NCBI RefSeq assembly: GCF_030674635.1
Contig: NZ_CP089978.1
Span: 1,674,001 to 1,738,000 of the forward strand
DNA from: Moraxella sp. ZY210820
GTDB taxonomy: Bacteria; Pseudomonadota; Gammaproteobacteria; Pseudomonadales; Moraxellaceae
Length of the DNA stretch: 64,000 nt
Direction: 5' to 3'
Shown here: in pieces, positions 1-9,608 of the stretch
How positions within the stretch are numbered: position 1 is the first letter of the stretch
Layout of the letters: each line of letters starts with the position of its first letter
Notes under the pieces: model-generated
Seen by the model: the letters and a program-made list of their open reading frames with translations, nothing else
Told to the model about the DNA's origin: nothing
The model's database searches: none
Made by a program: the position numbers and the translations under genes

Positions 1-999
<999 letters not shown>

Positions 1000-1026
1000 A
1001 CAGTCATATTTTATCAATATGACTGT
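1000..1026 (-). terminator. Rho-independent terminator of the lipoprotein gene
   Basis: A perfect 11-bp stem (ACAGTCATATT / AATATGACTGT) with a 5-nt loop lies about 30 bases past the stop of the gene ending at 1058. On the minus strand the stem is followed by a T-rich run (TTTTATTC), which sets the direction. Confidence 0.75.
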
Positions 1027-1057
1027 CCCCATTTAATTTTACTGTACTAATGAAAGA

Positions 1058-1699
1058 TTATTTTAAAATCTCTTTTAAAGTACCGTCCATATTCATACGA
1101 AGAAGTGATTTTGAACGGTCAGTATCTAAAGAAGCCTGCCAGAAACGGTCTTGGTTATGTGGAATTAACACAAACGTAATCACTGATGGTACAGCTTCAA
1201 CAGGTTTTAACTGTTCTTTTTCCACGATTTGATTATAAAGCACCATATATTTGTCCGCCACATCAGCAAAACGAACATCTTTAAATGGTGTTAAGTTTGC
1301 TTTCAAATCACCACCACCCGATAATTGTACTGGTCTTGGCTCACTCCATTTCCCTTCTTCCCATTTATATTCATAATGGTCAATATTTTCAGGTTTATTT
1401 GGATCTTGAACATTAACTTGCAACACATTATTGGTAATATTCACTTCTTGGAAGAAATTTAATTCTTTACCCGCAAATTGTGGTAATGCTTGTAATGCAT
1501 CTTGAGCCTTTTGCAACTCAACTGCATTGACGTGTGGATTTTCAACAGCTTTTGGAGCTTCAGGAGCTTGGGCTTCAACTTGTGGAGTAGGTTGAGCTTT
1601 TTGCTCTGCTGCTGGAGCTTTGCTTGGTTCAGCTTTTTCATTACCACCACAAGCAACTAATGCACCTGTTAGGGCAACAACTAACATTGTCTTTTTCAT
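1058..1699 (-). CDS. Predicted lipoprotein of unknown function
   Basis: A 213-residue protein with a lipoprotein signal peptide: basic start MKKT, hydrophobic core, and lipobox LVAC with the acylated Cys at residue 17. Residues about 20-55 form a low-complexity Ala/Pro/Glu/Gln linker, a common periplasmic spacer. The remaining part (about 56-213) looks like a compact globular domain; I do not recognise the family. The ATG is preceded by a strong AAGGAGA site. The gene stands alone, with its own terminator downstream. It is probably anchored to a membrane on its periplasmic face, but no function can be assigned. Confidence 0.75.
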   Translation of the reverse strand: MKKTMLVVALTGALVACGGNEKAEPSKAPAAEQKAQPTPQVEAQAPEAPKAVENPHVNAVELQKAQDALQALPQFAGKELNFFQEVNITNNVLQVNVQDPNKPENIDHYEYKWEEGKWSEPRPVQLSGGGDLKANLTPFKDVRFADVADKYMVLYNQIVEKEQLKPVEAVPSVITFVLIPHNQDRFWQASLDTDRSKSLLRMNMDGTLKEILK

Positions 1700-1827
1700 G
1701 AGAGTATTCTCCTTTAAGTAAATTTCACATATAAAAACTAATCATATCAAAATAATTGACTCAAAACAAAATTTTTTAACAAATATTTGTTAAATATCAT
1801 TTCAAAATTAGCTTTTATTTGTAGTAA

Positions 1828-2394
1828 TTATTCAACATTTTCAGTCTTTTTCTGACTACGTTTCAATAATTGACGTAAAAACAAACCAATAGCACCCATA
1901 ATCAACCATGAAAATCCAGTTTTGAGCATAACCCCATCACTAAAAAATCCTGCTTGCTTATTGGCTTTATCTTGAGCCATTTTTGCCATATCTTGATAAG
2001 TAATGATTGACTGACCTTTCATTTGAATATCATAGGTCATATTTTCATCACTTTTATCGTATTTTGCAACAATATTTTCTTGCAACACCTGACCTAAATG
2101 TTCTTTGTTTAAACTATGATCTAAGCGTAATTTGACGACATCACCTGTTTTTTGCTTAATATCAAGCTCATAAAATTGTTCCTTACTATTCAGACCAGCA
2201 CGGCGTCTAGTTTCCAAAGTAACATCACGTCCTTCTGTCACTTTACCTTCAACAATAGTCAATTCAGTTTCAGCAGGGATACCCCCACCATTTTCTGCTT
2301 TATGATTGAAATAGAAATGACTTGTAATCAACCCTAATCCTGCAACCACAAACAAATATGAAATTGCAAAGAACTTAATAAGTATATTTTTCAT
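1828..2394 (-). CDS. Two-TM membrane protein of unknown function behind a putative phase-variable promoter
   Basis: A 188-residue protein with an N-terminal membrane segment (about residues 7-27), a soluble middle of about 125 residues, and a C-terminal membrane segment (about 158-176) followed by a basic, polar tail. This predicts a protein held in the inner membrane at both ends with a periplasmic middle domain. I do not recognise the family. It appears monocistronic. Its most notable property is its promoter: a 14-base C run sits inside the -35/-10 spacer, which suggests on/off or graded expression by slippage. No good Shine-Dalgarno precedes the ATG at 2394. Confidence 0.75.
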   Translation of the reverse strand: MKNILIKFFAISYLFVVAGLGLITSHFYFNHKAENGGGIPAETELTIVEGKVTEGRDVTLETRRRAGLNSKEQFYELDIKQKTGDVVKLRLDHSLNKEHLGQVLQENIVAKYDKSDENMTYDIQMKGQSIITYQDMAKMAQDKANKQAGFFSDGVMLKTGFSWLIMGAIGLFLRQLLKRSQKKTENVE

Positions 2395-2430
2395 TTAATC
2401 TATAACGCTATACTTAACTAAATCTTCCCT

Positions 2431-2462
2431 ATTATATATTCGGGGGGGGGGGGGGATGTCAA
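2431..2462 (-). promoter_or_regulatory. Promoter with poly-C spacer, likely phase-variable
   Basis: On the minus strand a consensus -35 TTGACA (plus-strand bases 2457-2462) is followed by T, fourteen C, GAATA and then a consensus -10 TATAAT (2431-2436). The spacer is 20 nt as sequenced. An overlapping TATATA (2433-2438) would give 18 nt. The optimum for sigma-70 is 17, so gain or loss of one to three C would change promoter strength. The predicted start point, near 2424, leaves a leader of about 30 nt before the ATG at 2394. Confidence 0.7.
2442..2455. repeat. Homopolymer tract, 14 G on plus / 14 C on minus
   Basis: Fourteen consecutive G on the plus strand in a region otherwise about 70% A+T. 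It is the only G or C homopolymer of this length that I found in the window; the next longest, seven G, is in the MITE near 54.25 kb. Tracts of this size are prone to slipped-strand mispairing. The exact length may vary between cells and may also be a sequencing uncertainty. Confidence 0.9.
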
Positions 2463-2550
2463 GCTGTATTACATATTATTTTCAAATAGGAAATTATCTT
2501 ATTAATCTCAATATATCCATTAAGTTATTGATATACATATAAAAGTAAAA

Positions 2551-2572
2551 AGAGTGAAAAAAATTCCACTCT
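2551..2572 (-). terminator. Terminator of purE-purK
   Basis: On the minus strand AGAGTG and CACTCT pair around a 10-nt loop just after the purK stop, followed by a T-rich stretch. The stem is short (6 bp) but position and T run fit a rho-independent terminator. Confidence 0.55.
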
Positions 2573-2578
2573 GATATT

Positions 2579-3709
2579 TTAAATCGTCATATCATCACTT
2601 AACGCTAACGGATTAGGCAAAATATTCGCTAATTGACGACATAAATCGGTTAATTGTTGGCTATCATTTGGCATCAAAGTGATATGCCCCAACTTTCGCC
2701 CTTGACGCTCGTTCTTATTATATAAATGCAGATGAGCCCCATTTAACACCAACACATCAGCAGAGTTTGGATGCTGTCCAATGATATTGACCATCACATT
2801 TGGACGAACAGTTTCAGTATTACCTAATGGCAACCCTGCCACCGCACGAATATGATTTTCAAACTGTGAACACACCGCTCCTTCAATCGTCCAATGTCCC
2901 GAATTATGCACACGGGGAGCAATTTCATTGGCTAATAATCCATCATCTGTGACGAATAATTCCAACGTCAGCACACCTACATAATTTAAATGATTGAGCA
3001 AACGTGAAATATAATCTTGTGCAATGGGTTGTAAATGTTCACTTTGTGGAGCAGGCACAATCGAATGCGATAAAATACCATGATGATGATGATTTTCCGC
3101 TAAATCCCACGTTTTCACTTCACCATTTTGTCCACGTACAGCGATAATCGACACTTCTCGGTTAAATTTGATGAAACCTTCTGCAATCAATGCCCCTGCT
3201 GGCTTCAATTCTTGCCATGCTTGATTGATGTCTTGTTGTTCACGAATCACAAATTGACCTTTACCATCATAACCGCCTGTGGCTGTTTTTAGTACAATCG
3301 GCAAGCCTAATTGTTGTACTGCGGATTGTAAATCGTCCAATGAATGTACCGCACGATAGGGAGCAACAGGAATATTTAACTCATCAAACAAGGCTTTTTC
3401 TGCCAAACGATTTTGAGCAGTAGCAAGAGCTTGACGTGGTGGATACAAGGTTTTTTGTTGCGTTAAAACATCAACATCTTGTACTGGTGTATTTTCAAAT
3501 TCTAAGCTAAAGACATCAGCACTGTTAATAAAATTTTGTAAAGCATTCTCATCTTGTGGAGAATACACTTTGCCTAACGCTGATGATGGACAATCTTTTT
3601 GTTGCTCAAAAAAAGTACATTGAATATTTAATGGTAATGCCGATTGAGCCATCATACGACCAAGCTGTCCGCCACCAAAAATACCAATGGTTTTAATTTG
3701 TTGTGTCAT
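2579..3709 (-). CDS. purK: N5-carboxyaminoimidazole ribonucleotide synthase
   Basis: PurK uses ATP and bicarbonate to convert AIR to N5-CAIR in de novo purine synthesis; PurE then rearranges the product. The protein begins MTQQIKTIGIFGGGQLGRMM, the nucleotide-binding start typical of the family, and continues as an ATP-grasp enzyme (TATGGYDGKGQ loop; LANEIAPRVHNSGHWTIEG near the C-terminal third). The ATG at 3709 is chosen: it gives 376 residues, the usual length, whereas an upstream extension would run into purE. It lies 10 bases after the purE stop, so the two genes are almost surely co-transcribed. Confidence 0.95.
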   Translation of the reverse strand: MTQQIKTIGIFGGGQLGRMMAQSALPLNIQCTFFEQQKDCPSSALGKVYSPQDENALQNFINSADVFSLEFENTPVQDVDVLTQQKTLYPPRQALATAQNRLAEKALFDELNIPVAPYRAVHSLDDLQSAVQQLGLPIVLKTATGGYDGKGQFVIREQQDINQAWQELKPAGALIAEGFIKFNREVSIIAVRGQNGEVKTWDLAENHHHHGILSHSIVPAPQSEHLQPIAQDYISRLLNHLNYVGVLTLELFVTDDGLLANEIAPRVHNSGHWTIEGAVCSQFENHIRAVAGLPLGNTETVRPNVMVNIIGQHPNSADVLVLNGAHLHLYNKNERQGRKLGHITLMPNDSQQLTDLCRQLANILPNPLALSDDMTI

Positions 3710-3719
3710 AATGATACTC

Positions 3720-4220
3720 TTATACTTGCCCCGGAATGTTATTATTACTGACCTTTTCAGTTTGAGCTGTACGGAATTGACGTACTTTTTCTGCAATTTC
3801 CGAGTGTGTTAAGCCGACAATTTGAGCAGCCATTAGACCTGCATTACTCGCTCCTGCTTGCCCAATCGCTAATGTACCTACTGCAATCCCTGCTGGCATT
3901 TGCACAATCGAAAGTAAAGAATCGACACCATTCAAAATTGATGATTTTACAGGCACACCAAGCACAGGTAAATCTGTTTTCGCTGCACACATTCCCGGTA
4001 AATGGGCTGCTCCACCCGCTCCTGCAATAATTACTTGCAAACCACGCTCACGAGCTGTTTCCGCATATTCAAATAAACGGTCTGGTGTACGATGTGCGGA
4101 CACAACTTCAGCCTCAAATGGAACGCCCAATTGTTCTAACATTTTGGCAGTATGTTCCATCGTTGCCCAGTCGGATTGTGAACCCATGATAATACCAACA
4201 AGTGGTTGTGTGCTATTCAT
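3720..4220 (-). CDS. purE: N5-CAIR mutase (class I PurE)
   Basis: PurE moves the carboxyl group of N5-CAIR to C4 to give CAIR. At 166 residues it is a typical single-domain class I enzyme. The active-site region [13 protein letters not shown] is near the N-terminus, SAHRTPDRL follows at about residue 41, and [13 protein letters not shown] at about 65. PurK lies immediately downstream in the same direction, so the gene pair encodes the bacterial two-step route to CAIR. Upstream is a 128-bp MITE-like repeat at 4289-4416, which starts about 70 bases before the ATG and may lie in or near the operon promoter. Confidence 0.96.
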   Translation of the reverse strand: MNSTQPLVGIIMGSQSDWATMEHTAKMLEQLGVPFEAEVVSAHRTPDRLFEYAETARERGLQVIIAGAGGAAHLPGMCAAKTDLPVLGVPVKSSILNGVDSLLSIVQMPAGIAVGTLAIGQAGASNAGLMAAQIVGLTHSEIAEKVRQFRTAQTEKVSNNNIPGQV

Positions 4221-4288
4221 CTGATTTTCCTCAAATGGCTTTGATTTAAAGCAGATTATTATAACAGTTTTTTGATGTATTGGTAATG

Positions 4289-4416
4289 TATAGTCGATTT
4301 ATATCAGAATAATACAATAAATGTAGGGGTTTATAACATAAACCCTTTTTAAAATCAATTACTTGGGCGAATATAATTCGCCCCCTACTGTTCAATTTTG
4401 AATTGAATTGACTATA
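4289..4416. mobile_element. MITE-like element, family A, copy 1 (128 bp)
   Basis: A 128-bp non-coding element with imperfect terminal inverted repeats (TATAGTCGATT at the left, AATTGACTATA at the right). It carries an internal hairpin GGGCGAAT...ATTCGCCC. A second copy of the same length lies at 54221-54348; the two differ mainly over about 20 bases after position 30. No transposase is encoded. A TA target duplication is possible but the flanks do not prove it. Confidence 0.75.
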
Positions 4417-4600
4417 AAATGGCTTGCGTGATAAGGATTTTTTCGCCTAAATTTGATGTTTAACCGCACATAAAAATAAGTTAAACATCATGCCTATTAG
4501 CGTTTTCTATTTATTATAATAATCCTGCCATTTTTTTACAATATCTTGTTGTACTTGCTATATTTTTATATTTAACAATATACCATCACAAATTCTCTCT

Positions 4601-5335
4601 TTACCCACCCACCAACATATTTAGTAACACATCAACAATCAACTTTACCGCCAAGAGCGTTAAAATATACGGTAAAATCTTTTTTAACCATTCCGATGAA
4701 ATATTATGACGAATTTTAGTACCAACCCACGAGCCTAATATCGACATCACTATCATGAGTAAAAGCAATCGCCAATATTCTAAAAAACTAAAACCTAAGG
4801 CAAAATAAACAATTAATTTTCCACTATGCACCACAGTCATCATCAATGCACCTGTGGTAACGATCACATGATTATCTTCATAATGATTATTCAACACCGC
4901 AATATTTAACGGGCCGGGTGTACCCACAAATACACCTAAACCTGTTTGTAATAATCCAACAATAAAAAAGTTTTCAAAACGGCGAATCATTTTGTTAAAC
5001 CATTTTGACCATTGTAATAATAAAATATAAATGCCAATAAACAAAGGAATCAGTTGTAATGAAATAAATTGCACTAAAAAGCCACAGATTGCCATACCTA
5101 AAATCGAACCAAAAACAAATGGTTTGATGGGTTGCCATGCAATATCTTGACGACCAAACCATGCACGGCTGGCATTACCAGACAGTTGCGTTACCGCATG
5201 AAGTGGAATAATCGCAATCGCAGGTAAGAACAAAGGCATAATTCCTATGAGTATCATACCACCGCCCAAACCTGTGATTGCTGTAAAGGCAGATGTAACT
5301 AGATTCGCAATAGCAAGTATAATTTCATCTAGCAT
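4601..5335 (-). CDS. TSUP-family membrane transporter (TauE/SafE-like)
   Basis: A 244-residue, very hydrophobic protein with about seven or eight predicted membrane helices. It has the family's N-terminal half motif TGLGGGMILIG at about residues 21-31 and a second GLGVFVGTPGPLN stretch at about 132-144, as expected for the two-fold internal repeat of TauE/SafE proteins. Members export sulfite, organosulfonates or other small anions; the substrate here is unknown. The start is 9 bases after the rep stop, so it may be read through from rep. Between its stop and purE lies the family A MITE. Confidence 0.85.
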   Translation of the reverse strand: MLDEIILAIANLVTSAFTAITGLGGGMILIGIMPLFLPAIAIIPLHAVTQLSGNASRAWFGRQDIAWQPIKPFVFGSILGMAICGFLVQFISLQLIPLFIGIYILLLQWSKWFNKMIRRFENFFIVGLLQTGLGVFVGTPGPLNIAVLNNHYEDNHVIVTTGALMMTVVHSGKLIVYFALGFSFLEYWRLLLLMIVMSILGSWVGTKIRHNISSEWLKKILPYILTLLAVKLIVDVLLNMLVGG

Positions 5336-5344
5336 AAGAAAAAT

Positions 5345-7384
5345 TTATTTTTTCAGCATTGAACGCAAATTATTTAAATAATCTTGAGCTTGTTGTTTAG
5401 GGTCAATATCAGCGTGAATTTTTTTCTTTTTCCCAAGCCAATCTAACTCATCTTCAGGCAATTCATCTAAAAAACGACTTGGTGTCATGTGTTTCATTTG
5501 ATTACCCGCACGGCGTTGTTCAGCTAAAGTTAAAGTCAAACCTTGCTTGGCTCGTGTAATGCCTACATACATAAGACGGCGTTCTTCTTCAATGGTATCA
5601 GCAACAATTGAATTTTTATGTGGCAAAATTTCTTCTTCTAAACCAATGATATAGACGTAAGGAAACTCTAAACCTTTGGCTGCGTGTAAAGTCAAAAGAT
5701 TAACTTTATCGGTATCTTCCTCTTCCTGTTGCTGTTCCAACATATCTAGTAACACCAATTTACGAATCACGCTTTCAATATTACGCTCATCAACATCATC
5801 TTCTTTTTGAATCAGATTTTGAATGCTGGTCATTAAACTTTCAATATTATCTAACTTGTTTTTTTCTTGAGCTGGTGTTGATGCAGTTTCTTTGACATAA
5901 TCAATATAACCACATTCATTAATCATTTGGCGTACCAATGGCACAGGATTATCATCATCAAGTAACTCTTGAGTAAAATGCTGCATAAATTCATAAAATT
6001 CATGCAATTGACTGGTTACTTTTTTGGTTAAAACCGATGCCAAACGTTGGTCGCCAGATGCTGCTAATAATGACAAATGATATTCTTGAGCGAATAATCC
6101 CAATTTTTCTAAAGTCGCAGGTCCAATCGAACGTTTAGGTGTATTGATAATACGTAAAAATGCACTATCATCTTCAGGGTTGATGACTAAACGCAGATAA
6201 CTCATCACATCTTTAATTTCCGCTCGGGCAAAAAATGATGTACCGCCTGAAAGTTTATAAGGAATTTGCATTTGGCGTAATTCGGTTTCCAATGCTCGAG
6301 CTTGGAAATTACCACGATACAACACCGCATAATCTTTCCAATTTTTACCATTCATCAATTTATGGGTAATAATATCTTTAACCACACGCTCAGCTTCATT
6401 TAAATCATTTGGACAACTAATCACACGGATGACATCGCCATGTCCTTTATCACTCCATAATTGTTTTTCAAAAATATGTGGATTATTAGCAATCACTGCG
6501 TTGGCTGAACGTAAAATACGGCTAGTTGAACGGTAATTTTGCTCCAATTTAATCACATTTAAATTTGGAAAATCTTGTTTTAACAATGCCATATTTTCAG
6601 GCTTTGCTCCACGCCATGCATAAATCGATTGGTCATCATCGCCTACCGCAGTAAACCGCCCCAATACACCAACTAATAATTTCACTAGAGCATATTGAGC
6701 AGTATTGGTATCTTGATATTCATCAACCAATAAATATTGTGTACGATTTTGCCATTTATCACGCACCTCAGCATTTTCTTGTAGTAAACGTGTTGGTAGT
6801 ACAATCAAATCATCAAAATCTACCGCATTATAAGCACGTAAATTACGCTCATAAAGTTGATATAAATGGGCAAAATACACATCTTGCTCGGTTTCACAAA
6901 TACTATGCACTTGCTCAGGCAGAATTAATTCATTTTTCCAATCCGAGATTTGTTTCATAGCTTTAGCAATTAAATCTTTACTTTCAGCCCCCGACATATT
7001 ATCACGTTGCATTAAATCACTTAATACACGTTTACAATCATCTGCATCTAAAATTGAAAAGTTATTTTTTAAAGGTAAATGTTTGAGTTCTAAGCGTAGT
7101 AAATTTAAGCCGAATGTATGGAAAGTCGATACATTTAGACCTTTTGCTTCATCTTTAGATAATAATTTCCCCACACGTTCTTTCATTTCTCGTGCAGCTT
7201 TATTGGTAAACGTCATGGCTGTAATACGGTGAGCTGGAATACCACATTGTTTTACTAAATAGGCGATTTTTTGAGTAATCACTGATGTTTTGCCTGAGCC
7301 AGCCCCTGCCAATACCAACAATGGTCCTTGTACATAATACATTGCTTCTAATTGTTTATTATTTAATTGGGTGGATTTGGACAT
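5345..7384 (-). CDS. rep: ATP-dependent DNA helicase Rep (UvrD/Rep superfamily 1)
   Basis: A 678-residue 3'-5' superfamily 1A helicase; E. coli Rep has 673 residues. Rep helps replication forks pass protein roadblocks. Motifs visible: Q motif LNNKQLEAM and Walker A AGAGSGKTSVI near the N-terminus, motif Ia TFTNKAAREM, Walker B LLVDEYQDTN, motif III VGDDDQSIYAWRGA, motif V LLTLHAAKGLEFPYVYIIG and motif VI ERRLMYVGITRAKQ. Rep rather than UvrD is favoured by length and by the short basic end without the UvrD tail, but this is not decisive. The ATG at 7384 is chosen over one six codons upstream because it gives the usual N-terminus. Confidence 0.9.
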   Translation of the reverse strand: MSKSTQLNNKQLEAMYYVQGPLLVLAGAGSGKTSVITQKIAYLVKQCGIPAHRITAMTFTNKAAREMKERVGKLLSKDEAKGLNVSTFHTFGLNLLRLELKHLPLKNNFSILDADDCKRVLSDLMQRDNMSGAESKDLIAKAMKQISDWKNELILPEQVHSICETEQDVYFAHLYQLYERNLRAYNAVDFDDLIVLPTRLLQENAEVRDKWQNRTQYLLVDEYQDTNTAQYALVKLLVGVLGRFTAVGDDDQSIYAWRGAKPENMALLKQDFPNLNVIKLEQNYRSTSRILRSANAVIANNPHIFEKQLWSDKGHGDVIRVISCPNDLNEAERVVKDIITHKLMNGKNWKDYAVLYRGNFQARALETELRQMQIPYKLSGGTSFFARAEIKDVMSYLRLVINPEDDSAFLRIINTPKRSIGPATLEKLGLFAQEYHLSLLAASGDQRLASVLTKKVTSQLHEFYEFMQHFTQELLDDDNPVPLVRQMINECGYIDYVKETASTPAQEKNKLDNIESLMTSIQNLIQKEDDVDERNIESVIRKLVLLDMLEQQQEEEDTDKVNLLTLHAAKGLEFPYVYIIGLEEEILPHKNSIVADTIEEERRLMYVGITRAKQGLTLTLAEQRRAGNQMKHMTPSRFLDELPEDELDWLGKKKKIHADIDPKQQAQDYLNNLRSMLKK

Positions 7385-7589
7385 GATGATACTCACTAAC
7401 ATGCTAACTCAAATGGTGGCATTATAGCAAATCTGTAAGATAGAGTGATACTTTTAAACACAACCAAAATCGTAAAAAATCATCATACAAAATATTTCAA
7501 CAACTTTAATACATACACAAATATGCTATAATCGAACAATATCTAGGCTAAACAGCCAATGCAATTTCTATGTTCAATGGAGTAAATCA

Positions 7590-8232
7590 ATGAAATTAAA
7601 TGTTTTAAACTTATCTAAATTAAGTCTCAGCGTGACAATCGCTGGACTTTCACTCTTCAGCCAAAATGTGTTTGCTTGTGAAAAGCCTCAAGTTGAAGGT
7701 TATCAATTAGTAAGTTGTTTATCTGATGAAGGTTTAGCAAAAGTTGAAAAAAATGGTAAATATGGTGTTATTAATAAAACAGGTAAAATTATTATTCCTT
7801 TAAAATATAAAATATGATGATCTGTATGGCTTTTCAGATGATTTAATCAAAGTTAAACAAAATGGTAAATATGGCTTTATTGATAAAACAAGTAAAATTG
7901 TAATTCCAATACAATATGACTTGATTGGACGTTTTTCAAATGATGTTGCAATAATTATACAAAATGGTAAATATGGTTTAATGTATAAAAATGGTTCTAT
8001 CATCATTCCTATAGAATATGATGGTATTGGTGAAGTTGGATTTTCTGTACACACACCAGTTAATATTCATAAAAATGGAAAAGCTGGATTTATTAGCCTT
8101 ACTTCTGGAAAAATTGTCATTCCTTTAAAATATGAATCTCTTTCAGATTTTGATATGTATGGTGAGAAAGCGTGGGTTAAATTAAATGGTGAAGAATTTT
8201 ACATCGACAAAACAGGTAAACGTATCGACTAA
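7590..8232 (+). pseudogene. WG-repeat secreted protein, frame broken by a 7-bp tandem duplication
   Basis: The frame opens with a signal peptide (cleavage after about residue 29, NVFA), then WG-type repeats with the pattern V.KNGKYGVINKTGKIIIPLKY. It stops after 75 codons, at 7815-7817. Just before the stop the 7-mer AAAATAT occurs twice in tandem (7802-7808 and 7809-7815). Removing one copy restores a single 211-residue protein with about four further repeats (QNGKYGFIDKTSKIVIP, QNGKYGLMYKNGSIIIP, KNGKAGFISLTSGKIVIP) ending ...DKTGKRID at 8232. WG (KWG) repeats form beta-rich domains of unknown function, often exported. The break is either a recent pseudogene event or a slippage switch. A -10-like TATAAT lies at 7527-7532. 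Confidence 0.8.
7802..7815 (+). repeat. Tandem 7-mer AAAATAT x2 at the frameshift point
   Basis: Two perfect copies of AAAATAT side by side. Seven is not a multiple of three, so the extra copy shifts the frame and creates TGA at 7815-7817. One copy would give ...LKYDDLYGF, continuous with the downstream repeats. Confidence 0.9.
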
Positions 8233-8246
8233 ATTTTATTTTTTAT

Positions 8247-8288
8247 CAAAAAGTATAGGGTGGTTAATTAACCACCCTATACTTTTTG
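8247..8288. terminator. Bidirectional terminator between the WG gene and pilU
   Basis: A perfect 42-bp palindrome (21 bp per arm) centred at 8267/8268. It is flanked by A/T runs that give U tracts in both directions. It sits between two convergent genes, ending the WG-repeat gene on plus and pilU on minus. Confidence 0.85.
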
Positions 8289-8311
8289 TATAAGTTAAAA
8301 TAAACCAACGA

Positions 8312-9433
8312 TTATTGCCCATCAAAGGTAATATTTTTGGTTGCACTATATAAGGCATCGCTTGCCCCTTCAGCATCCAATTTGATTAATAGACGTAAAT
8401 CGTTTGGAGAGTCTGCGTGTTTTAATGCATTTTCATAGGTAATTTCACCTGCTTTATATAAGTCAAATAAAGCTTGGTCAAAAGTTTGCATACCTAATTC
8501 ACGAGAACGACGCATTAATTCTTTTAACTCATGTACTTCGCCTTTACGAATATAATCCGAAATTAACGGCGAGTTAATCATAATTTCAATTGCTGCACGG
8601 CGACCCTTACCATCAACCGTTGGAATCAGTTGTTGTGCAATCATGGCACGCAAGTTAAGCGATAAATCCATAAATAATTGACTATGGCGGTCAGCTTCAA
8701 AGAAGTGAATAATACGATCGACTGCTTGGTTTGCGTTATTAGCGTGCAGTGTAGCAAATACCAAATGCCCTGTTTCGGCAAAGGCAATCGCATAATCCAT
8801 CGTCTCACGAGAACGAATTTCACCAATCAAAATCACATCTGGTGCTTGACGAAGGGTATTTTTTAGACCAACTTCAAATGATTCTGTATCAATCCCCACT
8901 TCACGTTGTGTAATAATACAACCAGCGTGCTGATGTACAAATTCAATTGGGTCTTCAAGGGTAATAATATGTCCTTTAGAATTATGGTTACGATAGCTAA
9001 TCATTGAAGCTAACGATGTTGATTTACCTGTACCTGTCGCCCCTACGAAAATAATAATCCCACGTTTGGTCATCGATAATTCTTTTAAAACAGGCGGTAA
9101 ACGCAACTCTTCCATGGTTGGAATAACTGTTTCAATACGGCGTAGTACCATTCCCGGCTGGTCTCGTTGTTGGAATGCACTCACACGAAAACGAGCCGTA
9201 TTTTCACGGTTCGTAATCGCAAAGTTACATTCACGTGTTTCCACAAACTCTTTACGCTGACGGTCAGTCATAATTGAATGAATAATTTGACCTACCATTT
9301 CGCCTGTCAGTTTTGTTTTTGCCACTGGTACAATTTGTCCGTGAATTTTCATCGATGGTTCAACATCAGCAGTAACAAATAAGTCTGACGCTTTTTGTGC
9401 TACCATCATATTGAGTAAATCATTAAAATCCAT
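8312..9433 (-). CDS. pilU: Type IV pilus twitching ATPase PilU
   Basis: PilU is a hexameric retraction ATPase that assists PilT at the inner-membrane base of type IV pili (twitching, DNA uptake). The 373-residue protein has Walker A GATGTGKST at residues 131-139, the Asp box ITLEDPIEFVH, Walker B-type VILIGEIRSRETMD and the His box ATLHANNA. It is assigned to PilU rather than PilT because of the start MDFNDLLNMMVAQKASDLFV, the GMVLRRIE segment, the C-terminal ADSPNDLRLLIKLD and its length. No pilT lies beside it: the next gene upstream on this strand is proC, 175 bases away. Confidence 0.92.
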   Translation of the reverse strand: MDFNDLLNMMVAQKASDLFVTADVEPSMKIHGQIVPVAKTKLTGEMVGQIIHSIMTDRQRKEFVETRECNFAITNRENTARFRVSAFQQRDQPGMVLRRIETVIPTMEELRLPPVLKELSMTKRGIIIFVGATGTGKSTSLASMISYRNHNSKGHIITLEDPIEFVHQHAGCIITQREVGIDTESFEVGLKNTLRQAPDVILIGEIRSRETMDYAIAFAETGHLVFATLHANNANQAVDRIIHFFEADRHSQLFMDLSLNLRAMIAQQLIPTVDGKGRRAAIEIMINSPLISDYIRKGEVHELKELMRRSRELGMQTFDQALFDLYKAGEITYENALKHADSPNDLRLLIKLDAEGASDALYSATKNITFDGQ

Positions 9434-9608
9434 TGCATTGCCTCATAAAAAATTGTAAAGATTGTTTCGATAAAACATCAATCTGTTCATTGTTTCATAT
9501 CGTTATTATTATATACAATGTAGCTAATTAAAAATAGGATTTATCTGCATTTTTGATGTTTTTATGATGATACTCATACACCACACCAATTCATACACAT
9601 TAAATCCA

